From positions 19,710,698-19,774,697 of the forward strand of contig OZ037765.1 of NCBI GenBank assembly GCA_964035545.1: a stretch of 64,000 nt of DNA, read 5' to 3'. Positions 1 through 12,900 of the stretch are shown piece by piece. The DNA is from Bugula neritina. Lineage: Eukaryota > Bryozoa > Gymnolaemata > Cheilostomatida > Bugulidae. Both the position numbers and the translations under genes were made by a program. Position 1 is the stretch's first letter. Each line of letters starts with the position of its first letter. Below the pieces are notes generated by a model. It made no database searches. It had not been told where the DNA came from and saw only the letters and a list, made by a program, of their open reading frames with translations.

Positions 1-697
1 TGTATGCATTATACTACATTTATATGTTCTTCAAAAAGTATGTTATAGAATATTTTTAAGATTGTCATAGTGCGCCAAAATAACACAGCTCACAACAAAA
101 AATTATAATTCAATTATCAATTTGAATACTGTAAACTGATGTAGAATTATTAAAAAAATCTTCAACAATTGCCTTGCCTGCTAAATATTCTTATGCTTTG
201 AATAGGTGTCACTACTATTTCTTGAAGCTAAGTAAGCTACTTTAATAATTTTTTTAACAGATAAATATAGCTAGGCGGAATTTTTAAAGCTTTTAGCCTG
301 TCCTGATGACTTTAGGTAACTAACTTATTAACATAATATGAAAACCACTTTTTACTAACAAATATTTTTTATAGGACATTTAGACAGTAATTGAATGAAT
401 ATGCTTTGATTAGAAGGTGGACTACTGATTCAACTGGAAATTACATAAGAAAAGATTGAAACGCATAAATCTTTATAAAATATGCATATCTCTGCTTCCA
501 AGTATAAATACAAGATTTTAATTTGACTGCTCAAATTGTATCATAAGCATATTGTACAGTTAGTAGGTTGCTACTCAACTATAGCTAGAATAATAGTATG
601 AGAAGATAATCACCATGCAAAGCATATTATATATTGTTACTAGCATATAAAAAACACCAACTGTAAGATTCAGAAAAAGCTACTTTCACTTTTGCAG
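1..697 (+). other. Intron 3 of SLC5 gene A (partial)
   Basis: AT-rich non-coding sequence alignable with intron 3 of gene B (about 11250-11645), which places the window edge inside this intron. No other gene is visible. Confidence 0.75.
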
Positions 698-3600
698 ATG
701 CTGTTTGGAGCACTAATAATTTATGGACCAGCATTGGCTATGTCAGGAGGTGAGCTGTAGTGTGGTAAAACAAATGTTTTTGAACATATGTCAAAAGTCA
801 TGGAGGTATAAACTTCATTAGTTGTGCTGTTTAACTTAAATGATTTACAAAAATAACATGTCTAATTTCTTATAAACTACTTGCTTTTTCATTACCTACC
901 AGTATCATTTGATGTAATAATTTGATGGTAAAACTTTTGTATGATGTTTTTCAACTCTCTTATCTTGATATATAAAACTTTAATCACCTTTTTGTAATAA
1001 TGCAGGTATTGAAATATAAGCTATGTTGTCAACAACTATACCCTATCAACACCCAGTGAAATGTTAACTCCTGCTTCACTGTTTAATAGTGCCATAGTAA
1101 GTAGGCAGCACCAATTACTTACTTACCTTGTAAGTAGTGTAGAGCTCAAGCAAACCATTTCATGATTCAAAAAATATTAGGATGCAACAGTAATGAGGGA
1201 GCATGCAGCCATGGTTTGGGGTTAGAGCGTTTCGCTTAGTGAACACGAAGTCATGAGTTTGAAACCCGGTAAAGGCCATTGGTGATGTTAAGAAGAGCAT
1301 CCAGTCATAATTGCTCTTGTGCCACATATGAATAAGTCCTTAGTTAATAAAAGTTTTTTCCATCAGAGGTTTTCTCGCAGGGATGGCGACCATAAACTCC
1401 CGTGAGTTTTGAGTAGTAATTTTTATATTTTTAGTAACTGGTTTGAACCTCTGGGTTGCTGTATGTTCCGTAGGACTGATTGCTATGCTGTACACAGTCT
1501 TGGTAAGTAGTTTATTCTTTGGTTTTCTAAATATATTGTATGATAATTTCAACGACATTATGTAACTAATTTTAATTTAATCATGATAATACTGAATAGT
1601 TCTTAGTATTTAACTGGTTATCATAAGGTCGATAAGAAATATATTATTTCGTGAAACATCTTCATGTAAAAATCTCTTAGTTTTCAGTTTATGGAAATGA
1701 TGGATCTACCCATGAGTGGTTGCTTATAAAATTTTCTTTTCAACTGTGTATAGCTGGATGCCCTCAGTAGATAAGGCTGTCACTTTTATTTACCAGAACC
1801 TTTGTTATAAAATTCTGTAGTAAAGCTGATAAAGCCTATGACCTACTTTTGCCACAGCGAATTGGTCAATGACCTCAGAAACTATGTGATAACATAACCA
1901 CTAATGAGATTTAAATTTAGCATGAAAAGTTATTACAAAACTAATAAAAGTACTATTCTAAATATTATATGGTTTCAATAATTATAGGCATAGACAAAAA
2001 CACAATTTTTAGTGCAATGATGATAACTGTCATATGAACTGTTAATTAGATGTTATATCGAAATTATGACAATAGCATGAGTGTTATCAAAGTTAAATAT
2101 AGTGGTTGCTTATACTTGCATGTGATGGCACAACAAATATATATATTAGTTATAAAATGAAAAATTAAGAGATGCAGCATAAAATAATGATTGATATTAG
2201 TTACAACTAAAACTTTTATACTTGTGTAAGCTTATATTGTATGAAGTGTTAAAAATCAAGTTTTGCTTTTACCTGTAATAATTCATGCACCATTACAGTT
2301 AAAATCAAAAGTATGCTAAACGAATTGTTGCTAAAAATACATCATTTGCATATGGGTCAATTTACTTAATTTAGTATAAACTCGATATCTCTAGTTTTTA
2401 GTTAATTTTCACAATAGAACTGTTATTGTATATGGGTTTTTGCCCTAAATTAATAAATATTAACAAATACAACTAAATAAGTAAATTTTTTATGTTTCTT
2501 CGTAATCTACTAGTGAATTGGGATTTTCGGACCATAATGAAGAAAACCATCACAGTCCACACATATCTATTTAGGTCATATGACAACGGCATTGCACTTT
2601 AATGTTCCAGCACTCTCTTCCAGCCTTTGTTCGCTATGCATAGGTAGAATCAGAACATAACATTACCTCATTTAGTAAATTTTCATAAATCTTGAGCCAA
2701 CTTTAAGTTTGGTCCTAAATTGCTGATGTTTACTAAAAAAAGTAAAATGACCTATATTGTGTTAGCTAGCTAAAAATATAATAGTGAATGGTACCCCTTC
2801 ATGTACCGCATTTTTATGTTAGTTTAATTTTCTTATTTTTCCATCTTTTCTCACAGGGTGGTCTGAAGGCTGTTCTTTGGACAGACACTCTCCAGTTCCT
2901 CATCATGATAGTTGGATGTATAGTATTACTTATATTTGGAACAGTTAAAGCTGGTGGACCCAGTGAAGTTTGGAGGGTAAACAAGCTCAGTGGTAGACTG
3001 GATATACTAGAGTAAGTTACTTAATATACTGTAGGTTTGGCAGTGGTCTAGGCTAAATAAATTATATCTATATCAAATAACAATATCTATAACATGGAGT
3101 AAGGTATATAGCTCACTTTTCTCATTGTGTTGCTAATATATAATTAAAATAGTTGAATATTAATATATTACTTAATGCACCGCTGGCTTGCGAGCTGGCC
3201 GTTAACTATTACATCACAGGGACTACTGAGTTGTCTCCACACTACACATCAGACATTGGTTTCATTGCTTTTGATTTTCTTGTGTTGTAATTGTATTATT
3301 CATGTTTTTTCCGTTTAAGATTTGTACCTTTTATAACAGACTTTATTGCAAAAGCTAATACTACTTTTAAAAAGATGATTATTTATTATTTTGCATTTTT
3401 GAAAATGCTTATAGTATTTTATTTTATTATTCAATATTGCTAACATAATAAAACATTAGTATTCAGTATTTTAATTTTTTTGAACTTTTTATTTTAAGGC
3501 CAAGTAAATTTTTGAGTTTTGATCCTCGGAGTCGTCACACCTTATGGACTCAAATCTGTAATGCTATATTGATCTACATCAGCGCTTATGGAGCCTCACC

Positions 3601-6600
3601 AATTGCTATTCAGCGCATTTTGGCACTGAAGCCTGGACCTATTAATATCTTTCTGTAAGTATTTTGATATAAAAATATAATGTTTAGACATAGTAGAATA
3701 AATTAATATTCGCCATTACCATTTTGCATAATAAAGTTATCTATAGATGTTTAATATACATTATATATAATGTGATGATGTTTTGAATTGTAATCAAAAA
3801 CAATGTTTTTGGTGATTATAAAAAAAGTTTACGTAAATAAATCCTAAATGATTGACTAATATTTAAAAACACCTGGCATTGAGAAAAAAGCTGATCTTAA
3901 CCATTCAAACAATTAAATAAGAAAGTTATTTAATTGCTACTTTTTTGATAATCATTTTCTCAACATCATATAAAAGTTAATTTGACATAATATGTTTAAT
4001 AAAATTAAAATGATTAAAACTATTTCATTATATAATAGTAATAACTTTACATAGAATGTTATTCATTAATAGACATATTAATATTTGACTAATAAAGTAT
4101 TATGTCTTCAACACTGTAGATGCTTCACCACTGTGCTACTAATAACATTCTCCTTTGAAATAATATGTGCAGCTATTGGCCTCGTAGCTTTTACATACTA
4201 CAAAACATGTGATCCAGTTGCCAGTGGAGTTATCTTCTTTAAAGATCAGGTACACTTATTATTTTAGGACTAATATTTTTGTAATAGTTGTATTCTAGAT
4301 TTAACTTGTCATTCTTATTCAGAATAAGGGAGGGCATGTCAAATGACACTACATGTTTGCTGTGGTAGTAGAATTTGCTTAATGATACGCTTTCACATAT
4401 TTATTAGTAATAGCTCCTAAAAGCTCATGTGAGTTTACAGTATCTATCTCTTTGAGAACCCTTAATAAAAAAAGTTTTTTTTAAAGTTAAAGGTTAAAGA
4501 TTTTTTAATGAAGCAATTATGACTGAATGCTTTTCTATTAACACCACTGGCGTTTGAATTCAAACCACTGACCTGTATGGGTTTTACTAAAACAGCACTC
4601 TAATGGTTTAATGACTCAAGTAAACTTTTCATAGCTATTAATTTATACGTAAAACAATGGCTATAGATAAATGAACACTTAACCCATACAAGCGCAACAG
4701 GCGAAAATTTTTCCTGAAGCGTTAATTTATTTATCTTCATTACGGGCCTTAGAAAGGGTTGAATAGTATAGATGAGCTATCCTTATAGTAATATTCCGTA
4801 ATGCTAAAATTCCTAACAATATAAAATTATTTTTGCAATTTTCCATCAACAATTGTCATAAGGTAGCTAGTCTGTTGCATAAAACAACATATTTGAATGC
4901 ATACTTTAAAAATTGCGATAATTCCATATTAGTCATTTATGTATATTGCATATATTGAAGTAAAGGGAGAAGATAACCCTTTATAAAATTTTACCAGGGA
5001 ATCTGAACGCTATCTTTTTGTACAATTCACCTGCTGCAAATTAGCTCTTTTCAACATCTATTTAAATTTTTTTAAGGGTATAAATAAAGATATTTAAATG
5101 GAAAAACTGGTTTATAGTTCTTACGCATTATTTAGGTTGTGTGATATCTATAAAATTAAAAGCATACTACATAAGGTTTCATCAACTAGTATGCTTTAAA
5201 ATTGTGCAGCTCCTACTTGGATTCCATAAAAGCTAGTTGGTTTAACTACAGCATTCAACTGCATTGCACTAGTACTGTGGAAAAGTATACACTATCTTGA
5301 AAACTAGTGATTTACTGTTAAATCTACTGCAAAAAGTTGACAAGAAGTAATTTAGGATCTAGGCAGTCGAAAAAATTTACACTTAATTGTCACAATGATA
5401 TAATTATAGTCAGATAATTTAATGTTTTAGATTCAGCCGCTGTTTACTATGGAACTATTCCAAAACCTACCCGGTTTATCTGGTCTCCTAATGTCTTCTG
5501 TGTTCAGCGCATCTCTTAGGTGAGTTACCATCACATTAAACTGGCTGTAAACATGTGGGGACAATCTCTTGGATTTGTCTACACTTTGCACACAATCAAG
5601 TTATGTGACTTGGTTTCACAATATAGTAAAGCAACTAACTAGAATGTAGTTTATGTGCCATTCTCCTCATTTCTGTCCAAACATTTACATTCTAAAATGT
5701 TTTTTCAACTTAGTTTCAGTTACATGGAGTAAGAAATGATGGCAATGTTAATAAGAAGTTAGTTGATAGTAAATGTATTTCTCTATTCAAAGCCATAATA
5801 GTATATTAATCTTTTTATATGGCTTTATTTTCTTGTTGAGACTGCATCAGCAAAATTAATACTAGTTGTGCTACAGATATTTCATGCAAAATTAACAATC
5901 ATCACTACAAAATAAATATTCTTTTCAGTATTTCTATATTAAATAGGTGGTCGAGTATAGCTACCTATTTTTTATAACTATATCATCATACTCAACACTG
6001 GTATTAAATACATTTACTGTAACTGTAGCACAATTAGCTCTGGAATGAATGCAGGAGCTGCCATTATTCTACAAGAGGTTATCAAGCCACTGAAACCTAA
6101 CATGTCTGACCGAAGAGCGGCAGTCATTTGTAAATTACTTTCCACTCTCACTGGAATTGTCTCAATTTTATTTGTCATTTTCTTGAGGTTTTTTGGAAGT
6201 GGACTATTATCGGTAAGACAACTAAATATATGCATGTATTTATTTTCAAAAGAACTTTTTATTGGTAGAGCCTAGCATTAATAAGGGATTTAAACACAAA
6301 TTAATTTGCAAAATAGATTTGAACATAATGTTTAAAAATCTTGAACATAGAGTTTTCTTAGTGTGTCACGTTTTGAGTTTTTCAAGTAAGTACTAATAAT
6401 TCGTAACATTTTTTGAGGAAAAAACCTTAACTTAAAAGAAAAATTAATGTATGAGGTATAACTTTTCTTATAAATATCGATTTGTCTTGACAGTTGCCTG
6501 ACACTTTTATTCATCTTTTTTTTAATTATAGCTTTTTGTGCATAAAAGTGTAATATTTCACGTGACAATACATTTAGCACAGTGGAAGTGTGCAATCTAT

Positions 6601-9068
6601 AAAAGAATACTCCAAGTTATTAAAAAGATGACAACTTTGAACATTAGAATACGAACACTATTTTTATTTGTTCAACTTCTGTTAAATATATCCTGAATAA
6701 AAATTTGGGCAAAAGTAAAAGGCCTGAAATGTTTTAACTCGATCACCTAATTATTTAAATATACTGGTTATATATTTTACACATTTGTGTCAACTTAAAG
6801 CATTTCAGTTAGAGCCTAAAGGGATTGCAAGCGAAAGTTGATCTATTTAGCAACTGTTTAATATAGTGTCCAAAACAGCAAATACTCTATTAATTAAAAA
6901 GAATATTTACAGAAACCTGCTTGTTTGTAGGTAACTTTAGCATTAATTGGTATAGCAACAGGACCATCCGTAGCTGCTTTTACTGTTGGAATCTTCTTTC
7001 CATTTGTTGATGGTAGATGTGCTGTAATTGGAAACGTCATGGCAACAGGTATGTTGATTGCAGTTTAGATAGTCAGTTTAAGCAGTATAAGGGTTTCTGG
7101 CATACATAAAACTGCTTATGCGTGTGTGCGCGTGTGTTAATACCATTGCTATCTATTTTCATAGCCTTTACTACCTGGTTGAGTTTTGGTGGACTAATCA
7201 ACAAGCCATATGTGTATTCCTACCCTGTAACTACAGCTGGTTGTAACATCACTGATGAGAATTTACTTGCTAATATATCATCTCCTGTATATGACCCCAG
7301 TACATGGAACCCTCAGTCTCACTACAGGTACAATATCTATATTGTTTTTAGCGTCAACAATGGTATACATTCATATATTTGTATTATATCTGATTATATG
7401 TTTAAATTCCATGTTACAAGTTACATATGTAATACATAAAACTAGGATCAACAAGGCACAGTAAAGTAAACTTATTTCTTTTACTTTGACTTATATTAGT
7501 ACATACAATGTAAATATTTTATTCACTCTGTCAATATATATGTAGTCTTCAAAAATTATTGTAATGGTGTTTTATACTAATTAGCTACTAACTGCATGTT
7601 TACTATCAGCTCACCATATTACTAAACTGTGTGCCATTTAAAGTCTAATTTAAAATCTATAACTCAAGAACTTGTTGAGTTATTTTGTATTTTATTATAA
7701 GCACTGCAGGTTCTCATTACACACCTAGTTTTATTCAACAAATATAACTATGTTAGGTTTAAAATAAAATGTTGAATAAGCTGCTTTATATTATATTAAA
7801 ATTTCTTTATCTATAGACTAATTGAATAGTTAGGTGTTCCTTAACTATCCATGGGCTTTCAAAGTGTCATTTAATTGGCTATAATTTACCATACATTAAA
7901 GAATCTCTGTGCAACACACTTCATTTATGCAGTACTAAAATATTCTTATATACCTATGTTAGTTTTCATTTGCATATTGTTTTAAGGTTGGATGCCTAAA
8001 CAATTTTGTTTTATAATGAATTTTGTGCCAGTATGTACTGAAATTATTTGGGATTGCTGATTGCCTCGAAATGAAATTTTCCGCTACTATAAAACTTATA
8101 CTAATTATAGCTAACTTTCATTGCATGCTCATTGATATGGTTTGAAAGTTCAAAGTTTAAAGCTTCATTTCCAGGAGATCAGAAATCTCAAATCATTTCA
8201 GTACATACTCACACAAAGTTCATTATAAAACAAAATTTTTTAAGCATCCAACCTTAAAACAGTATGCAAATGAAAAGTAACATATATAAGAATACTTTAG
8301 TACTGTATAAGTGAAGTGTGTCAGGGATTCTTTATGCTATCAATGAGCATATTTTAAATGCATTATGTTATAATCATCATTATTCTAATATGCTTTTATA
8401 GCACTTTTAACCAACTTACACACAGTAGAATATTGTAGTGCAAAATTGTAGTTAATGATATTGTTTGAATACTACATTTATAATGTTTTAAGTACATGAA
8501 ACCGTAATGATATTCAAAATTATAGGACGCTAATTGCAATTGCATGTATATATAAACATGATGACTTTTACAAAAACATACTTCAAAAAACACACTTCAT
8601 TTGACAACCATAATTATTATCAGGCTTGAACTACTCAAAAGTTATTATCACAGTTTCCCAAATGTAATTTTAGAGAAGGAGTGTCAGCTATGTATGACAT
8701 ATCTTATGCTTGGCTGACCACAGAAGGATTTCTACTTTCTATCATTATTTCCTTAACCTCAAGTCTGATTTGTAAGTTTACACTATCTTCCAGACACTTA
8801 AGTTCAATGCTTAAAGCTTCAACTTAAAATTAAGTAAAAAAATTGTTATTTTCTAAATTTATTCTTTTGAATATATATATATATTCTATTGCTTTATATT
8901 GTTAATTTCTAACATCTTATGTTTTGTTTTGCAGTGAAAAACCGAAATCTTGTTTCAAAGGATCTTTTAGTTTCTTGTGTTGCCAATAGCTCATGCACCC
9001 CACAGCTTTTTAAAAAGTATATAGACTATGGAAAAGATGAAGATGATAGAGAAAGCACTAAACTGTAA
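698..9068 (+). CDS. SLC5-family sodium/solute symporter, gene A (5'-partial)
   Basis: Eleven exons: 698-749, 1435-1502, 2857-3011, 3499-3654, 4120-4249, 5431-5519, 6038-6212, 6931-7048, 7165-7327, 8674-8771, 8935-9068. All junctions are GT-AG and phases are consistent, giving 445 residues and a stop. The first three exons, seen in gene B, must lie left of the window. Seen: YGPALAMSG followed by TGLNLW and GGLKAVLWTDTLQF, a CDP loop, FSASLSSGMNAG (the TM8 region that in this family contributes to the Na2 site), and an extracellular GCNIT/NISS loop with two N-glycosylation sequons. These fit plasma-membrane sodium/solute symporters, closest in pattern to the SLC5A8/A12/A6 branch (monocarboxylates, vitamins, iodide); the substrate cannot be read. 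The C-terminus STKL fits a class I PDZ ligand. The family is sure; the subfamily is inferred. Confidence 0.9.
1197..1412 (+). mobile_element. tRNA-derived SINE in intron 4 of gene A
   Basis: The tRNA-like head is decayed: A box near TGGTTTGGGGTTAG and B box near GAGTTTGAAACCC. It is followed by the body shared by all copies here (GGTGATGTTAAGAAGAGCATCCAGTCATAATTGC, given in part) and ends ATAAACTCCCGTGAGTTT without a poly(A) tail. A copy lies at the same place in gene B, so it predates the gene duplication. Confidence 0.75.
3175..3232 (-). repeat. Possible SINE head relic
   Basis: The reverse strand reads like the A-box part of the local SINE head (GTGGTCTAATAGTTAAC in the gene B counterpart near 14175-14220). 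No body is attached. Shared by both SLC5 copies. Confidence 0.35.
4417..4617 (-). mobile_element. Diverged tRNA-derived SINE, reverse orientation, intron 8 of gene A
   Basis: On the minus strand a decayed tRNA head with B-box-like GGTTTGAATTCAA precedes a body resembling the other copies (GGTGTTAATAGAAAAGCATT then CAGTCATAATTGC) and the terminal TAAACTCACATGAG. The gene B counterpart is at 15428-15617. Confidence 0.6.
7894..8338. mobile_element. Fold-back (long inverted repeat) element in intron 12 of gene A
   Basis: A left arm of about 180-190 bp (7894 to about 8082) is repeated in inverted orientation at about 8160-8338. Matching landmarks include TTTTAAGGTTGGATGC against GCATCCAACCTTAAAA, and GTATGTACTGAAAT against ATTTCAGTACATAC. 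About 80 bp separates the arms. Gene B intron 12 lacks it, so it looks like a MITE-like insertion. No coding capacity. Confidence 0.65.
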
Positions 9069-9913
9069 AATATCTAATGTCCATGTTATTGATTATTACA
9101 TACTATTTATGTTGTCTGAATGTCTATATATTTATACTTTATGTATACTAACTTATTTGTCTTTCACCAATTTGCCAACTTTTAAAGGGGTTTGGGAGCA
9201 TTGGGGGTAGCTGGTATAGCTGATAATTATCTTAATAATCAAAATTGCAACTGAATAACTTATTGATAGACATTATACTTTCTCTTTATAATGAATTATC
9301 ACTGTGTGATAAAATGTGCTATAGTTTAATTTAGATACAACGAATACATCTCGTCAGACGCATGTGTTGTTGATATACTCAAAATGAAGCCAGTAATAAT
9401 ACAGAAAAAAGAAAACATGAAAATACTTAAATGCCATTCAAGTTTGATTTATTTATGTTTTATATACTTTATGAAAAATGCACATCTTCAATACTGTTAT
9501 ATAATGTCATTTGCCAGCCAACTTTGAAATTAAAGCACATTTATTAATTGATATGTCCTAAATGGTGGGTATTGTGGTTTTATGATAAACTGAAAAATAA
9601 TCATATATAAAAACCTTTCCTGTTTCAACATTCAACATTAATTTATTGTATTTTGCAAATCATGTCTTTAAATCAAATTAGTTTTCTATTTGGCAAGCTA
9701 GGAGTAAGTGAACATAACTTGCAAAGCATTATCAGGAGACTAAGCCCATTCTGATTGGCTAATCTCAACCTCAAACAGCTTATATTGAATAACTTATTTC
9801 TGTGGATGTCATGTTTCATTTGAAAACTGAAGCTGGAGAGAATAGATTTTGATTTATCATAAATTGATAGAAAAAAGTATTTAGGAGTAATTGTACAGTT
9901 GTAACACACAACC
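9069..9913 (+). promoter_or_regulatory. Intergenic region between the SLC5 genes; likely gene B promoter
   Basis: The 845 bp between the stop of gene A and the start of gene B must hold A's 3' UTR and B's promoter. An inverted CCAAT motif (CTGATTGGCTAATC) lies near 9752-9765, about 150 bp before the ATG. No convincing TATA box is visible. The ATG has A at -3. Confidence 0.4.
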
Positions 9914-12900
9914 ATGTCTATGATGAACACTGGGATATATTTCAAATGGCCAGACTACCTGGTGTTTAGCTTGTCTCTGGTATTATCAGCAGCCATAGGA
10001 TTCTACTATGCCTGTACTGGAGGGAAACAGAAAACTACTAAAGAATATCTTCTGGCTGACAGAAACATGCATTGGCTTCCTGTTGCAATCAGTCTGGCAG
10101 TGAGGTGAATGATGAAATTCACTTTGTAGTTGTAACTATGGAGTAATAATTCTAATTTATTTTCGCTCTGTTCAGAATGCGTGCAAATTGTGTTGAAGAA
10201 ACATCATGTTGAGAGATGTTTTGCACATCATAAATTAATTTTACTTACTTTAGTTTTCTGGTGTTTAAAAGAGTATTATAAATGAATGAAAACTGTAAAA
10301 GAAAAATTGGATTTATTACTGCAAAACAATGAAATTATTATTGTTGTATTCCATTCCACTAAATGTTATGCAAGATGTAAATCTATTGCCTGTAAGTTTG
10401 TAAATCTATCAGTCAGTTATAAATACCCAAAAGAGTTTTGGTAAAACTTGTTGTCCGTGAATATTGAATCACACGTTTTTATTTTGCAGTTTCACTTCTT
10501 CTGGCATTCTAATTGGTCTTCCAGCTGAGATATACACATTTGGTACAATATACATGTTCACTTTGGTTGGCAGACCAATAGCGGCTGTCTTATCTGCTAA
10601 ACTGTTTATCCCAGTGTTTAAACAAATTGGTTCCATCAGCCTGTACCAGGTAATTTCAACTATAATGTATTGTAGAAAATAATAAAAGTTATTCATTGTG
10701 TTTAAGTTCTCTTCAAGTGTCTTTCTATAACTTATAAATCATAATCCATTAAAGTGTAAGTGAACTTATTGACTTTAGAAATATAGAAATTGTTAGTGTG
10801 TATTGTTTTAATATTTTCTACTACAAGCACTACACAACACTACTTATGTATATCATCATAAGCATTAACCTTCTCTTCAATGGCATGACAAATTGTTTAG
10901 TTTAAACATTACACTATTGTATTTTGAAGCTATGTATAATAACTCACAACGTATTTTTTGTTATCTAGTATATTCATAAAAGATTTGGCAGACTCTTGAG
11001 TATTATTCTGCTAGTAGAGGGATTCTTTTTATCGGTGAGTCATTCGAATATTCAAGTTTGTGTTTGCTCACTTTCAATGCAACAAAACTAGTTACTCACC
11101 TACTCATTGTGTTTTTGATTATAAAAAGCTAATAGGAATTATCATCACAAAGCAAAAGCTGTTAAAATTATGCATGTTCAAATTCTACTGCTGGTGCTAT
11201 AACTATGATTTTCTCAAATTAATATCTTGTTTTGTGATTCATACTGCATTTATTTTATGTTCTTCAAAAGTATGTTATAGAATTTTATTAAGACTGTCAT
11301 AGTGCACAGAAATAACACAACCACTTTTTAATAACAGATAATTTATAGGAAACTTAGACAACAGTAATTGAATGAATATGCTTTGATTAGGAAGTGGATT
11401 ACTTTTTCAACTGAAAATAATTTTTTTTAAAACATGCATATATCTGCTTCCTAGCATAAATACAAGAATTTGATTTGACTGCTGAAATTATATCATAGGC
11501 ATATTGTATATAGTTAGTAGGTTGCTACTCAACTATAGCTAAAATAATGGTATAAAATGATAATTACTGTGCAAAGCATATGTATTACTGGCATTTAAGA
11601 AACACCAACTGTAAGATTCAGAAAAAGCTACTTTCACTTTTGCAGATGCTGTTTGGAGCACTAATAATTTATGGACCAGCATTGGCTATGTCAGGAGGTG
11701 AGCTATAGTGTGGTAAAACAAATGTCTTTGAAAATATATCGAAAACCACGGAGGTATAAATTTTATTAGCTGTGCTGTGCTGTTTAAAGTAAATGATCTA
11801 CAAAATTAGCTGTCTAATTTCTTGTAAGCGATAGCAAAAGATACTTGCTTATTCCTTAGGTACCAGTATCATTTGATGTATTAATTTGATGGTAACACTT
11901 TTGTATGATGTTTTGCAAATCTCTTATCTTGATATATAAAACTTTAATCACCTTTTCATAATAATGCAGGTATTGAAATATAAGCTATATGTTGCCAACA
12001 TCTATACCCTATCAAAACCCAGTGAAATTTCACCTCTTGTTTCACTTGTTAATAGTGTCTTATAGTGAGTAGGCAGCGCTGAGTACTTACTTACTTTGTA
12101 AGTAGTGTATAGAGCTCAAGCAAACCGTCTCATGATTCAAGAATTAGTAGGAGAGCAGCCGTGGTCTAGAGGTTAGAGGCTTTGGCTTAGTAAACACAAA
12201 GTCACTGGTTCAGACCCCAGTAAAGGCCGTTGATGATGTTAGGAAGAGCATCAAGTCATAATTGCTCCTGTGCCATATATAAATAAGTCATTAGCCCGAT
12301 TTAATAAAAACCCTTTCCATAAAAGGTTTTCTCACAGGGATGGCGACCATAAACTTCCGTGAGTTTTGAGTAGTAATTTTAATATTTTTTAGTAACTGGC
12401 TTAAACCTCTGGGTTGCTGTATGTTCCGTAGGACTAATTGCAATGCTGTACACAGTCTTGGTAAGTAGTATTCTATTATTTTCTAAACATATTGTATGAT
12501 AATTCCAAAGACATTATGTAACCAATTTTAATTTACTCATGGCAATGCTAATATAGTTCTTAAGATTTAACTGGTTGCCAAAAGGTCTATAAGAAATATA
12601 TCTTCAAGTAAAACTCTCTTGATTTTCAGTTTATGAAAGAATGGTGGATCTACCTATGAGTGGTTGCTTAAAAAGAAGGCTTTCTATAAAAAAACCCGTT
12701 CTTTTCAACTGTATAACTGGTTGGCCTCAGTATATAATGCTGTCACTTTTATTCACCAAAAGCCTTGTTATGAAATTCTGTAGTAAAGCTGATAAATATA
12801 AATCTCATGACCTATATTATTGCCCCAGCCAATGATCTGAGAAACTATGTGATAATATAACCACAAATAAGATTTAAATTTAGTATGAAAAGCTATTACA

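Noticed and set aside
7122-7439. ORFs running through exon 12 of the SLC5 genes (also 18781-19143), including a VCVCV start
   Set aside because: Only the exon part is coding; the rest is intron read-through.
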